Positions 22,024 to 33,645 are shown, counted from the first letter of the stretch. The stretch: 64,000 nt of DNA from Macrobrachium rosenbergii (GCF_040412425.1 NC_089768.1:286001-350000); one strand, 5' to 3'. Translations and numbers: made by a program. Notes: a model not told the origin generated them from the sequence alone.

Positions 22024-22120
22024 ACAGTGGCGTAGCCAGGGGGGGGCATGGCCCCCAACTGACAATAAATAGTTGTATTAATAACAAAATTATAAGCAAT
22101 TTTTCAAGCTTGTCGATAGT
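22024..22120 (+). mobile_element. single end of a CAGTGGCGTAGCC-type MITE
   Basis: CAGTGGCGTAGCCAGGGGGG at 22025 is the terminal sequence of a widespread class of short DNA-transposon ends, with a following run of G and then its C-rich partner. No matching reverse-complement end is found before the LTR at 22298, so only one end is left. Confidence 0.4.
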
Positions 22121-22195
22121 TTTGGGGGGGAAAAATGGCCAAATTTGTTTTTTTGTGTTTGTGTGCATTCATTCAACTCTTCTTCTATGCTCACT

Positions 22196-22196
22196 T

Positions 22197-22246
<50 letters not shown>

Positions 22247-22297
22247 ATGTAGGTGTGTGTAATATATATGATATGTTATATATATATATATATATAT
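22196..22297 (+). repeat. (CA)n-(TA)n-(GT)n-(TA)n compound microsatellite
   Basis: An alternating purine-pyrimidine block in which CA and GT runs flank TA, so it is self-complementary. It ends exactly at the TG that starts the LTR at 22298. Confidence 0.9.
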
Positions 22298-24264
22298 TGT
22301 AAAGATTAGCGCCAAAATACGCTATGAAAGCGCCCGCCTTTCTGCTTTGCTCGGCCGATAGATAGGCCTCTGTCTATTTTGAACCTCGGAGAAGTAGTGG
22401 ATACTGGTTCGGGGTAGTTTGAACCAGAAGTCAGGGGGGGTTATACTCGGATGTAATCTTTTGGGGCAGTAATCTGGCTTTGCACCGTTTTCTTTGGTAC
22501 AGGAAAGTAAGGCCATTTTCTTTGACATGCAGCGTGACCTGGGTCAGGACATCGGCGCCCCCCCCCCTACCCCTGTCCAGAAGCAATAAAAGGTCAGGGC
22601 GAGGACAGCTCCTTCTCACACACAGTATCGCGTTTAAGCCGAGCGGTCACGCCACTGTGCCCCCTCCCTGCCCTCCGCTCGCTTTGCTGCCACGTGGACG
22701 CCCCCCCGCCCTTGCTCCGTGCCCCGAGCCACGTGGCCCTCAAAGACTGCAAGTGGGGATTGCAAGTCCCAAAGCGAGCGGATATTCAACTGCGGCCTTC
22801 TCATCATCCCAAGGGCGCCCTTTTTCCGCCCCAATCTACGACTTGAAGCAGTACCTTGGTGAGGGAGGCCCTTTTGTCGACGCTCCCACACGTGGTCCCT
22901 GGCAGAAGACGTCGTCAGCCTTATGCCCCTACAAATGTGGTAAAGTACCCAAAACGAGTTGCTAGTCACGTTACTTCACCCTTTTCCAATTATTAACTTC
23001 TGGGCCTATAACTTTGTATTCCCTGATGTTTCTTGGTTCAAGCCCGGCCCACGTGTTCACTGCTTCTTCTCTCTGAGTCACAAGTAATGCCTCGGGGAGT
23101 CCTTGGCGCCTTCAGTGCACCCCCGAGTAATTCATTCCCCAGATTCCAGCATTAGATTTGTAACCTGGGTCCTAATATCGTTTCAGAAGAACGACCGTAG
23201 CAGAATTATCCTTGGTCCGTGTTCCTGGCATTCCCAAGCTCCCCCCCCTTCGGCAGGACTTCTGCAGCAGCAATTTAACGTGTTTTCAGTTAATTTTCCC
23301 TTTGATCTTGTGTGCCATAAAATATACAGTTAATTTTCCCTTTGATCTTGTGTGCCATAAAATATAACTATTTTTATATCCACGTGTTTCACGCACTTCC
23401 CTTTGAGAAAGAGCCCTCCGCTCCGTGTACTCCTGTTTTTTGTTTGTGTTTTAAATGTCCTGGGTATCTTGCAAGGCCATTTTCGAGTAAAGTAATAAAT
23501 GTGGAGTCATAAGAATCACCTGCACCAGGAAACATAAAAATGGCGACCTGACCAGTGATTCTCGTAATGACTGCATCCCCCCCCCTCTTCCCCTTTGTTG
23601 TTTGTGTTGCAATTTGTGAAATCAGCAATTAGCTCAGCTAAGCTGGATACGAGACAGATTACTGAACCTTTGAAAAGCCAGCGCAACAGGCCAAGGAAAT
23701 TCTGCGTAAATAAACTGTGTTTATTTAGCGTAGGACGCTTTAGCAAACGTGACTAACCCTAGGAATTTTTTTATAGTAGGGCGCATGTCAGAGGAAAACG
23801 AGAGAGAATCGCGAAAAACTTAGCTTTGGAAGCCTTTTGCACGCGGCTTGCATGCCATTCAATTAGGTTATATAGGTGCAATATCGTTAAAGGAATAGTG
23901 CGCATATTCCTCCTGTAGAAACGAGTGATTTCGAAACTGAATCCTTAGATAGGCGCGAGAAATCGATGGAAACCACGTGTTCGAAAGTCAGACTAGCATC
24001 GCTGACTTATTCTCTCTCTCTCGTTTTAGAAATAGGAGTGAAAGAGTATATTATACGCCAAGGACGAAAAAAGGGTCAACAACCGTCGTCTGTTCCCTCA
24101 GTTCGGGGAAGTCCCAGAGCTTTGTTTACCTCATTCATTCGGCGCAGACGGCCTATAAGATAACCACACCGAGACACGACCTTGGACCGTCATTTCGTGG
24201 CCCAGTTAGGAATGTGTAAAAATTTGTTTGTTTGATTTTCTTCGCTCTGCCAAATTGTTTTGCA
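22298..24264 (+). repeat. 5' LTR plus probable leader start
   Basis: Alignable with the 3' LTR until about 23540, where the 3' copy is truncated, so the true right edge must be inferred. A candidate primer-binding site is TTGGGGGTCTGAC near 24267, preceded by TTGCATTA. If correct, the LTR is close to 1.97 kb, which is long. A GCAATAAAAGG polyadenylation-type signal lies at 22583. A 42-bp direct duplication (AGTTAATTTTCCCTTTGATC) at 23288-23367 is single in the 3' copy. Confidence 0.55.
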
Positions 24265-24449
24265 TTATTGGGGGTCTGACATCATATATTGTTCTGTTTT
24301 TTTTTTTTTTTGTGTGTTTTGTTTTGTGCTTTTACTACGGCTGTGTGTGTTGCCTATCTGTTGTGAATGTGGGATGGTCACCCACCTAATTGCCCTTGAG
24401 AATAACACTTCTCCCATAAGTCAGTAAAACTAGCGCCCTCGCTAATCAG

Positions 24450-25269
24450 ATGTCGTCTGTGCGGAAATTCTAGGGAGCCTATATATTCTATTCTTGTCCC
24501 CAATAAACCCGCTTCGTCGGTCAGTTGGTGAGACCAATTCATTTTCCATTCAGTCCCCAGATAAGCCCGCCTCTTCGGTAATTCGGGAGACCTATATATA
24601 TATCCCAATCTAGTCCCCAAATAAGCCCGTTTCGTCGGTAATGCGGGAGGCATATATATATCCCAATCTAGTCCCCAAATAAGCCCGTTTTGTCGGTAAT
24701 TAGGGAGACCTATACAGTCCTGTCTTGTCCCCAAGTCAGCCCGTTTGTCGTTACCTTGGGAGACCAATCCTTTGTTAATCATTGTCCCCAATCAGTCCGC
24801 TGTCGGTAAATCGGGAGACCAATCATTGATAATCATCGTCCCCAATCAGCCCGCTCCGTCGGTAAATCGGGAGACCAATCACTGATAATCATCGTCCCCA
24901 ATCAGCCCGCTCCGTCGGTAAATCGGGAGACCAATCATTGCTACCCATCGTCCCCAATCAGCCCACTCCGTTGGTAAATCGGGAGACCAATCATTGCTAA
25001 TCATCGCCCCAATCAGCCCGCTCCGTCGGTAAATCGGGAGACCAATCATTGATAATCATCGTCCCCAATCAGCCCGCTCCGTCGGTAAATCGGGAGACCA
25101 ATCATTGCTAACCATCGTCCCCAATCAGCCCGCTCCGTCGGTAAATCGGAAGACCAATCATTGCTAATCGTCGTCCCCAATCAGCCCGCTCTGTCGGTAA
25201 ATCGGGAGACCAATCATTGCTAATCAGCGTCCCCAATCAGCCCGCTCCATCGGTAAATCGGGAGACCAT
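24450..25269 (+). repeat. minisatellite, about 56-bp unit, about 14 copies
   Basis: Units share CGTCCCCAATCAGCCCGCTC, GTCGGTAAATCGGGAGACCA and an ATCATTGATAATCAT tail. Units at the left edge are diverged and of varied length; those from 24800 onward are nearly identical, consistent with outward decay of an expanding array. It lies in the leader of the LTR element, before Gag. The repeats have no spacers, so this is not CRISPR. Confidence 0.9.
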
Positions 25270-25358
25270 TCATACATCCTTTGGGAAAAAGTCCAAAATT
25301 CCCACAGCTCTGGGAAATTAATTCTTTGTGTCACTAGTGTCCTCTTTCCCCCTGCAAA

Positions 25359-26504
25359 ATGTCGACACGGTCTCAGCAGAGCGAGGATTTCAAGTTCTTC
25401 ATGTCCTCAGGGAAGGAACTCGGCCTTTCCGGGAGAGAACTAAGAGACTGGGTACAGGAGAGGATGGATGCCATACAGGCAGAGAGACAGGCTCAGGAGA
25501 GATGAGAAGAAGCAGAGAGACAGGAACGAGAAGCAGAAAGACAGGCTCAGGAGAAACGAGAAGAAGCAGAGAGACAGGCTCAGGAGAGACGAGAAGAAGC
25601 AGAGAGACAGGAACGAGAAGCAGAGAGACAGGAACGGGAAGCAGAGAGACGGGAATGAGAAGCAAAAAGACAGGCCCAGGAGAAACAAGAAGAAGCAGAG
25701 AGACAGGCTCAGGAGAGACGAGAAGAAGCCGAGAGGGAAGAAAGGGACAAGCAGCGTGCCCATGAACTTGCAATGCTGCAACAGAGTGGCCCTTCACCTC
25801 CACCTGCCCCCCAGGGAATGAGTGCCTTCAGCCAGGCTCTCGCCTGCATGCCAAAGTGGACGGAGGCCGAGCCCAAGGTGTGGCTCGACAGCGCCGAGAC
25901 AGTGTTAAAGGCCTGCCCCCTGAGTGCCGCCGAACTCTCCCTGGTGTTGGGCAAGTTCCTTGGAGGGAAGGCCCTGATTGCCTGCAAGGCCCTCCCGCCG
26001 GAGGAGCAGGAAAATTGGGAGGTCGTACGCCAGACTATCGCAAAGGCGTACGAGATAACCCCTGAACGCTGGAGGAGGCGCTGGCGCAGGCTAGTGAAGG
26101 AAGCAAATCAGACCTGGGCAGACTGGGCATACCAGTCCGAGCATGCCCGTGCCAAATGGTTTGAGTCCGTGGGGGTTACGACCCTCAACGAGGCAATCGA
26201 ACAAATACAAACAGAGAACTTCCTACTCAACACCCCGTCGGCCCTCGCCATGCACATCGCCGAGAAGGAGCCCCCAACCTTAGCTGAGTGCTGCCGATTA
26301 GCGGATCTCTGGGACACCCATCACCCCCAGGAGAGCTCCCTGCAGCGCAAAATAACTCCACCCGCCTTCCTTTCGGGTGCCCCTCTGCCGAAGAATGGGC
26401 AATCACAGAAGCCCGTTGTGTGCGGGTTCTGTAAAAAGATCGGGCATGCCAAAGAGCAATGCCGCAGTAAACCACCCGCATCTCTCTCCCCAGACAGCCC
26501 CTAA
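25359..26504 (+). pseudogene. gag: Gag of the long-LTR element, two in-frame stops
   Basis: The ATG at 25359 starts MSTRSQQSEDFKFFMSSGKE. A long charged helix of Gln-Ala-Glu-Arg-type repeats (residues about 40-130) follows, predicted coiled coil, then a capsid-like domain (KWTEAEPKVWLDSAETVLKA; FESVGVTTLNEAIEQIQTEN; CCRLADLWDTHH). A CCHC zinc knuckle CGFCKKIGHAKEQC lies near 26419-26462. Two TGA codons near 25501 and 25656 stand where neighbouring repeat units have CGA. The product would assemble the particle. The total of about 380 codons is usual for gypsy Gag. Confidence 0.75.
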
Positions 26505-27358
26505 TAAGTCGCCTGCGCCTCTGCCGGGCAGTGCGAAGAGATTTCAGCCAAACCTTTTGCACGGCGTGCAAGGTTTATGGCCACTCTTCCTCATGGGCAA
26601 AATGCCCTAGAAATAATAAGGCAGGAACTCCCGCCGTCGCCCTGGCAGTAACGAATCCCAAGTCCTTAGGCCCTCCTGCCGAGGGTCCCATCTATGTGGC
26701 ACCGCCTCGAGGTAAATACTCAGCACGCCAGGTCAAGGCATTTGACGACTCTGGCGCGCAAATTTCCCTCATAAGGAGGGACAAAGTTCCCTATGGAGCT
26801 ATAATTGACCGACGCAAGCTCGTCACCATTGAGGGCATAAACGATTTTAAGATGATCCTCCCTACGGTCCAACTGAGGGTCACCCGACCCCACAGAGCCA
26901 GGACCCTTTGGCTCGCCGTAGTGAAACACATTCCAGGAGGCTATGACGTCCTCCTGGGCCAAGACTTTACGTCCCATTTCAAACCACAACCATTCTGGGG
27001 TCCCCATTCCCCAATTAATCATCCAAATCCGAGTCCAGTGCCCGGCACGGCATCAGTGCCAGTGCCGAGGCCTCAGCCAGATCTCCCTTCAGGAGAATCT
27101 CGGCTTTCAACTCCTCTGCCAGTGCCACTTAGGCACACTGAGCAGTGCCAGTCTCCGTCCGTCCAGACGGACGAGACCACCACCACATCGCTACCAGCGC
27201 CAGTGCCAATGTCAGTGCCTGAGCTGGTCACCCTTCCTGCATGCAAGTCGACCCCGCCCCCTCCGGCCGTCCCCTCTCTCTCGCCGCAGATTCTTCCGCG
27301 AGTCATGATTCTGCCCCGCCTTCCTGGGCCGATGAACTCTGCGAACTGCGCCGGTTAA
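26505..27358 (+). pseudogene. second zinc knuckle, aspartic protease and proline-rich tail
   Basis: The frame shifts after the Gag stop. It then shows CTACKVYGHSSSWAKC, a second knuckle, near 26555, and at about 26740-26960 a retropepsin-like domain: KAFDDSGAQISLIRR with the active-site Asp-Ser-Gly, a flap region, and GGYDVLLGQDF near the C-terminus. From about 27000 the frame is rich in Pro, Ser and Val with near-repeated PVPVPRPQPDLP-like stretches and stops at 27358. Reverse transcriptase would normally follow but does not. The frame offset between the two knuckles shows a frameshift, natural or mutational. Confidence 0.7.
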
Positions 27359-29020
27359 TGTCCGAGATGGCGAACAAAATTCCTGGGTCAGTTGTCGCAG
27401 CAGCTGACCCAGATGACACCCCTTGCCGCCCTTTGGCTTCGGGCCCTCCGATTCCCCAGCCAAGGACAACGGTCCAAGGAGGAGAGGTTCACAGCGGAGT
27501 CACCACGGGTGTGGGCGATCGCAGGTAGTCCACAACGAGCCCCCGAGCTCTTCTGGCCCCTGTGCAAACTTGGCATAGGGCCACCATCTTCATCTTTTGA
27601 ACATCTTGGCACCTTTCATCCAGGAGAGGATGTCAAGGCCTTCCCGCTATCTTCTTCCTTTCCTTTGGAATTTCTATCCTCATCCTTCTCTATCGATCTT
27701 TCCTTCACACTTCCTTACTTACCACATAAGCGGCAGTTAACATATGGGATATCATCCCCTTTAAAAATGCATTAATCATTTTATTTTGAAGCAGTAAGAG
27801 AGACAGAGTGGGAAGTGGCACGCCCTTACGCCTGTCCTTTGGCACAAGGCAGGCGTGTCAGCTCTTCCTGAAGGGGTCGCGCCCTTTGGGTTTCCTTTCC
27901 CAGCCCTTGGGCTGAGAGTTAGCTCTGACCGTCGTCTATTGGCGACGGAAGTTAGATTAATACATAAACCATAAATACCTCACTCTGTTATCCTTCGTTT
28001 TCTGTGTATATTATTTACTCTTGCATTTAATCTTTTCCTCTATTTGTTAACGAATCTCGAGTCACAAGACTCCTGCCCTTACGAATTTTAACGTTGCCCT
28101 TTCAATCCCCGCGGTGTGGCCCGCCCCTTAGTAAGAAATCACGTCCTTCGTTTGTCATTCTATGGAGTTTCCTTTTTTTTTTTTTTTTTTTACATTTTAT
28201 TGAGTTATCCTTGTGGAGAATGTTATCCTTGTCCATTTTCCCCCTTCATTTGTTTATCCTCCCATTCATACGTCGAGTAGTCTATTTATAGCTTACATCC
28301 GGGTTGTAAGCTGCAGACGTAAAAATTTAGCGTTGTTTAAGTTAGCGAATTAAAACCCGCGAATAATCTCTTTGCCTCGAAGCTGTCAAATTACTATCCC
28401 TTCAGTTTAGCGTTCGTGGGAGATATTAGCTATGCTCGTTGAGCTTATGAACAATTGGATGTCGATTGAAAAGAAGAACTGAATTCTATTATTACAATTT
28501 TGGTAAAGGGGATATCATTTAAAACCTACAATGTACTGTCACGTATGCCGCCTCTTCAAGGCACAACTAATAGCATGCATGTAATTCCAGGATAGCATTA
28601 AGAAGTAAGTTGGTTTACATTTGTTTTCCTTTTAAATCCTGCCTTGTATGTTTTATTTTGTTGTTGTTATTTTGTAATTTTGAAGTGTTCTTTGTTTATT
28701 TTCTTTTGAGCGCCTTATTACCCCAGTAAAGTAAAACGAATAAAGAATGGGTAGAATCAGTACTTATGAAGTATTTGAGCAATAATTAATTTGCAAATAA
28801 GGTCACCCTTTTATTGTATATTCTAAATTGCACTCTGCTCCTAAAGTAAACCTTCAGTTTGTTATTGATCTGTGTGGCAACAGAGTTTTGCAAATAAAGT
28901 AAAGTAACAGTTGTAGCAAAGCAGAAGATAGAGTAAAGTCGAACGTTTTCTTTGCTCATTTTTGCTGTTGTCGATATTCGCACCCGCTTATAGGTGTGAA
29001 TATCATCTTGCCCGGGAAGC
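27359..29020 (+). other. non-coding 3' interior of the long-LTR element
   Basis: No reverse transcriptase, integrase or other domain was found in six frames. A T-run lies at 28171-28190 and the sequence grows AT-rich toward 28.9 kb. CCCGGGAAGC directly before the LTR at 29021 is only a weak polypurine candidate. Confidence 0.55.
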
Positions 29021-29272
29021 TGTAAAGATTAGCGCCAAAATACGCTATGAAAGCGCCCGCCTTTCTGCTTTGCTCGGCCGATAGATAGGCCTCTGTCTAT
29101 TTTGAACCTGGGAGAAGTAGTGGATACTGGTTTGGGGTAGTTTGAACCAGAAGTCGGGGGGGGGGGGGTTATACTCAGATGTAATCTTTTGGGGCAGTAA
29201 TCTGGCTTTGCACCGTTTTCTTTGGTACAGGAAAGTAAGGCCGTTTTCTTTGACATGCAGCGTGACCTGGGT
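29021..29272 (+). repeat. 3' LTR, first part (before the MULE)
   Basis: Matches 22298-22543 of the 5' LTR with few differences. It ends in GACCTGGGT at 29264-29272, the 9-bp target that the MULE duplicated. Confidence 0.85.
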
Positions 29273-29514
29273 GGGAATGGGACAACTGGCCGTTGCCGAC
29301 TGGCCGTCGTCCAACTGGCCGTCGCCGACTGGCCGCAGCCCAACTGGCCGTAGGGGACGACTGGCCGCAACCTAACTAGCCACAGGAGAAAGAAAATCTA
29401 TAAGAGTAGAGATGTGAGAAAAAAATTATTTCTGTCTCTCTCTCTCTCAGAAAATATTTAAATACAGTAAATCTATAAGAAGAAGAGACGAGAGAAAAAA
29501 ATTTATTTCTGTCT

Positions 29515-30356
29515 GTCTGTCTCTGTCAATTAACGAGTAACAAGGAAACAATGCTATTTTACAATGCCTCTCTCTCAGAAAATATGTCAATTAACGAGTA
29601 ACAAGGAAACAATGCTATTTTACAATGCCTCTCTCTCAGAAAATATGTCAATTAACGAGTAACAAGGAAACAATGCTATTTTACAATGCCTCTCTCTCAA
29701 AAAATATGTCAATTAACGAGTAACAAGGAAACAATGCTATTTTACAATGCCTCTCTCTCAGAAAATATGTCAATTAACGAGTAACAAGGAAACAATGCTA
29801 TTTTACAATGCCTCTCTCAGAAAATATGTCAATTAACGAGTAACAAGGAAACAATGCTATTTTACAATGCCTCTCTCTCCAGAAAATATGTCAATTAATG
29901 AGTAACAAAGGAAACAATGCTATTTTACAATGCCTCTCTCTCAGAAAATATGTCAATTAACGAGTAACAAGGAAACAATGCTATTTTACAATGCCTCTCT
30001 CTCAGAAAATATGTCAATTAACGAGTAACAAGGGAAACAATGCTATTTTACAATGCCTCTCTCTCAGAAAATATGTCAATTAACGAGTAACAAGGAAACA
30101 ATGCTACTTTACAATGCCTCTCTCTCAGAAAATATGTCAATTAACGAGTAACAAGGAAACAATGCTATTTTACAATGCCTCTCTCTCAGAAAATATGTCA
30201 ATTAACGAGTAACAAGGAAACAATGCTATTTTACAATGCCTCTCTCTCAGAAAATATGTCAATTAACGAGTAACAAGGAAACAATGCTATTTTACAATGC
30301 CCTCTCTCTCAGGAAACAATGCTATTTTACAATGCCCTCTCTCTCAGAAAATATGT
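29515..30356 (+). repeat. minisatellite, about 60-bp unit, about 13 copies
   Basis: Each unit contains CAGAAAATATGTCAATTAAC, GAGTAACAAGGAAACAATGC and TATTTTACAATGCCTCTCTC. Units differ by one or two bases, with a shorter truncated unit near 30310. The array lies between the left terminal repeat and the transposase start, where it may form the promoter or simply be an expanded spacer. There are no unique spacers. Confidence 0.95.
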
Positions 30357-30460
30357 CAATTACCGAGTAACAAAGAAAAAAATGCTAGGATTACCTATTT
30401 AGGAAATCTTCGATTTTAAGTTTAGAGTTTAAAATATTCAGTTACATCCAACCTTCTACA

Positions 30461-31755
30461 ATGGCATCGGGTATACTCTCACAGCGAGGAAAAGAAAAGT
30501 TTGTGCGAGATGGCTATATATACGTTTTCGATCGACATGGAGCTGATAATATCACAGAGTTTTGGAGATGTGAAAGGAGAAGACAATGCAAGGCGAGAAC
30601 ACATGTAAAGAATGGTGAAGTTGTAAAATATATCAATGAGCATTCGCATAATGCTGACCCCGCCGAAGTGGAAAAAGGAAAAACAATATCGAAAATAAAA
30701 TTGCGGGCTTCAGAAACAATGGAACAAACATCTGTTGTGATTAATGAATATTTATAAAATGTTAATGAAGCGTGCCAAGGAGTCATGCCAAGTCATGGTG
30801 CTTTGCGAAAAATGGTGAGAAGAGAACGTAAGGATTTTTCTGCGTACCCTGCTAATCCTACATCTTTAGAAGAATTGGTTATTCCTGTTAATATTCAAAA
30901 TTATGGATCAGAGAAATTCCTTCTAGCAGACAACCAAGATGAATCCTGCAGAATCATTATATTTGGAAAGGAAAGCAATACACATTTACTTAAAGAAGCA
31001 AAGAAAATTTTTGTGGATGGGACGTTCAAAATTACACCACCGCTTTTTTGTCAAGTGCAGGCTATGTCATTCTTGCTGAGATGCACGGTGGTATGCATCC
31101 GTTTATCTATGCGTTACTGCCAAATAAACTACGTACAACTTATGATAAATTGTTTTCTATGCTTCTAGAAATTCAACCAAGACTACAGCCAGAAATAATA
31201 TACTGTGATTATGAAATAGGAATTTCAAAGTCTGCAATATTATTTCCCATCTGCTAATATTAGGGCTGCTTTTTTCACTTTGCGCAGAATGTATACAAAA
31301 AATTAACAGCTATGGGGTTATCTCAACAATACAATAGTGATGCCAATTTCGCTCTGCGAGCTAAAATGATAATTGCCTTAGCATTTGTACCACCCGATCA
31401 TATTACAGCAGCTATAATGGAATTAGCAGATGACCTTCCACAGGAACTTCTAGAACTTCTAGATTGGCTGGAAGACAATTATGTAGGAAGAATGAACAGA
31501 AGGGGCACTGGCAGACGTTCTCCCCTTTTTCCGTTACACATTTGGAATGTTTATGAACGATGCATAAATGATGAGGATAGAACAAACAACCATGCCGAAG
31601 CTGCTCATTGTAGGCTGCAAAATGAACTAAGGATGCAACATCCAACAACCTGGAAGTTTATCGATAGTTTGAAAAAGGTGCAACGAGGGCGAGATCTGTA
31701 CTACGAACAGTTAATTGCTGGTCAAACGCCGCCCATAAAATTGAAGAAATTCTGA
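30461..31755 (+). pseudogene. MULE transposase with N-terminal FLYWCH zinc finger
   Basis: The start at 30461 gives MASGILSQRGKEKFVRDGYI. A FLYWCH-type zinc finger follows (residues about 14-68; Trp-Arg-Cys, Cys-Lys-Ala, and the pair HSHNA). The MULE domain then shows FVDGTFKITPP (first catalytic Asp) near 31010, an IIYCDYE Asp near 31195-31215, and GCFFHFAQNVYKK near 31262-31300 with the third region. The C-terminal helix NNHAEAAHCRLQNEL lies near 31590. One TAA at 30755, then frameshifts near 31050 and 31250, break it. The enzyme would cut and paste the element; FLYWCH fingers are common in animal MULE transposases. Confidence 0.85.
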
Positions 31756-32049
31756 GAAGCAGATGCTCGTATAAAATCAGTGGTACTACAGTTTGAGAAC
31801 AAAAATATTTTAGAGTATCTTAGAGGAATTGCACATAACTTCTCTTAAGATATATATAGTTATGTAACTGCTATTTTCTGCGGTTTTTTATTCCAATAAT
31901 TCACCTTAATAAAATTTAACTTTTTTATTTTCTTTAATTTTCTTTTACTTTAGTTTTATATTCAATAATTCAGCACACACATACACGCACACACACACAC
32001 ATACACACACACGCACAAGTTACTTTTTAACATCCAATAAATGCGGATT
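31756..32049 (+). other. MULE 3' untranslated region with CA-type microsatellite
   Basis: AT-rich, with AATAAAATTTAAC near 31907 and an ACACACATACACGC-type array at 31974-32016 before the right terminal repeat. Confidence 0.6.
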
Positions 32050-32187
32050 TCTCAGCAACCCTGGTGGCCAGTCGGCTGCGGCCAGTCGGCTGCGGCCAGT
32101 CCTCCCCTACGGCCAGTTGGGCTGTGGCCAGTTAGGCTGCGGCCAGTCTGCCATGGCCAGTCGGCCGCGGCCAGTTGTCCTAGACCC

Positions 32188-33137
32188 GACCTGGGTCAGG
32201 ACATCACCCCCCCCCCCTGTCCAGAAGCAATAAAAGGTCAGGGCGAGGACAGCTCCTTCTCACACACAGTATCGGCGTTTAAGCCGGCGGTCACGCCACC
32301 GTGCCCCCTCCCTGCCCTCCGCTCGCTTTGCATGCCACGTGGGCGCCCGCCGCCCCCTGCTCCGTGCCCCGAGCCACGTGGCCCTCAAAGACTGCAAGTG
32401 GGGATTGCAAGTCCCAAAGCGAGCGGATATTCAACTGCGGCCTTCTCATCATCCCAAGGGCGCCCTTTTCCGCCCCAATCTACGACTTGAAGCAGTACCT
32501 TGGTGAGGGAGGCCCTTTTGTCGACACTCCCACACGTGGTCCTGGCAGAAGACGTCGTCAGCCTTACGCCCCTACAAATGTGGTAAAGTACTCAAAATGA
32601 GTTGCTAGTCACGTTACTTCACCCTTTTGCATTTATTAACTTCTGGGCCTATAACTTTGTATTCCCTGATGTTTCTTGGTTCAAGCCTGGCCCACGTGTT
32701 CACTGCTTCTTCTCTCTGAGTCACAAGTAACGCCTCGGGGAGTCCTTGGCGCCTTCAGTGCACCCCCGAGTAATTCATTCCCCAAATTCCAGCATTAGAT
32801 TTGTAACCTGGGTCCTAATATCATTTCAGAAGGACGACCGTAGCAGAATTATCCTTGGTCCGTGTTCCTGGCATTCCCAAGCTCCCCCCCCTTCGGCAGG
32901 ACTTCTGCAGCAGCAATTTAACGTGTTTTCAGTTAATTTTCCCTTTGATCTTGTGTGCCATAAAATATAACTATTTTTATATCCACGTGTTTCACGCACT
33001 TGACTTTGAGAAAGAGCCCTCCGCTCCGTGTACTCCTTTTTTTTGTTTGTGTTTAAATGTCCTGGGTATCTTGCAAGGCCATTTTCGAGTAAAGTAATGA
33101 ATGTGGAGTCATAAGAACCACCTGCACCAGGAGATAT
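32188..33137 (+). repeat. 3' LTR, second part (after the MULE)
   Basis: Matches 22535-23539 of the 5' LTR, beginning with the second copy of the target GACCTGGGT. The copy stops at a (TA)n array at 33138, about 730 bp short of the inferred LTR end. Confidence 0.8.
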
Positions 33138-33139
33138 AA

Positions 33140-33228
<89 letters not shown>
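33138..33228 (+). repeat. (TA)n microsatellite
   Basis: Long TA array at the junction between the truncated LTR and a Tigger-like MITE. Confidence 0.95.
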
Positions 33229-33230
<2 letters not shown>

Positions 33231-33576
33231 ATTCGCGTTCTCATAATTCGCGGACTCACCTATTCGTGGATTTCTCTAAAGAACATATATACACATTATT
33301 CACGGAAAATTCGCCTATTCGCTGTATTTTTCACTGAAAAATATTCACTAATTACTGTATTTTCAAATCACTTTCATGAATAAATGCACTTTTTGTGAAA
33401 AACAATTAAAATACTCAGGTATAAGCATCTTTAGAAAGTTTTTTTCATGTCTGAACTATAAAACAGGCAGTTCAAAGTGTTTTTTGAGGAGTTTTAAGTA
33501 TTTGCAGATTTTAGCTATTGGCGGAGGGGGGGTATGTGTGGTATGCATCCCCTGTGAATATGGGGATTTACTGCAA
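33229..33576 (+). mobile_element. Tigger-like MITE fragment
   Basis: The left part (ATTCGCGTTCTCATAATTCG) resembles the left end at 42954-43000. The right end GGGGATTTACTG at 33565-33576 is the reverse complement of CAGTAnATnCCC-type ends such as the one at 36837. These are the ends of pogo/Tigger-like elements, which duplicate TA. The outermost left bases are lost in the TA array. No protein coding. Confidence 0.55.
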
Positions 33577-33583
33577 ATATATG

Positions 33584-33584
<1 letters not shown>

Positions 33585-33645
<61 letters not shown>

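Larger units (their letters stand above)
29273..32187 (+). mobile_element. Mutator-like element (MULE) with repeat-built terminal repeats
   Basis: The 9-bp GACCTGGGT is duplicated at 29264-29272 and 32188-32196, typical of MULEs. The terminal inverted repeats (about 29273-29385 and 32050-32187) begin GGG, share GGACAACTGGCCG, and are built of near-tandem ACTGGCCGnnGCC-type units. Inside are a minisatellite and a FLYWCH-MULE transposase. The LTR on the two sides joins exactly once one target copy is removed, so the insertion boundaries are certain. The transposase has a stop and frameshifts. Confidence 0.9.
22298..33137 (+). mobile_element. long-LTR retrotransposon with gag-protease only (TR-GAG-like)
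   Basis: The same sequence starts at 22298 and 29021 (TGTAAAGATTAGCGCC) and, skipping the MULE at 29273-32187, stays alignable from 22298 to about 23540 and from 29021 to 33137. These are the two LTRs. Between them are a leader with a 56-bp tandem array, Gag (25359-26504) and protease (to about 27090) followed by a proline-rich tail. No reverse transcriptase, RNase H or integrase was found in any frame before the 3' LTR. Such gag-only elements need enzymes from other copies. The 3' LTR is cut off at a (TA)n array. Confidence 0.75.

Noticed and set aside
22634..22969. GC-rich ORFs in the LTR at 22480-22965 and 32041-32600
   Set aside because: They overlap on both strands, differ between the two LTR copies through small indels, and have no domain; they are explained by GC-rich LTR sequence.
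24450..25269. Regular repeats that might suggest CRISPR (also 29515-30356)
   Set aside because: Units are directly joined with no unique spacers, lie inside transposons, and the genome is eukaryotic.
30461..30757. FLYWCH protein as a separate small host gene
   Set aside because: The same frame continues past a single TAA into MULE transposase and the whole lies between MULE ends with a 9-bp target duplication.
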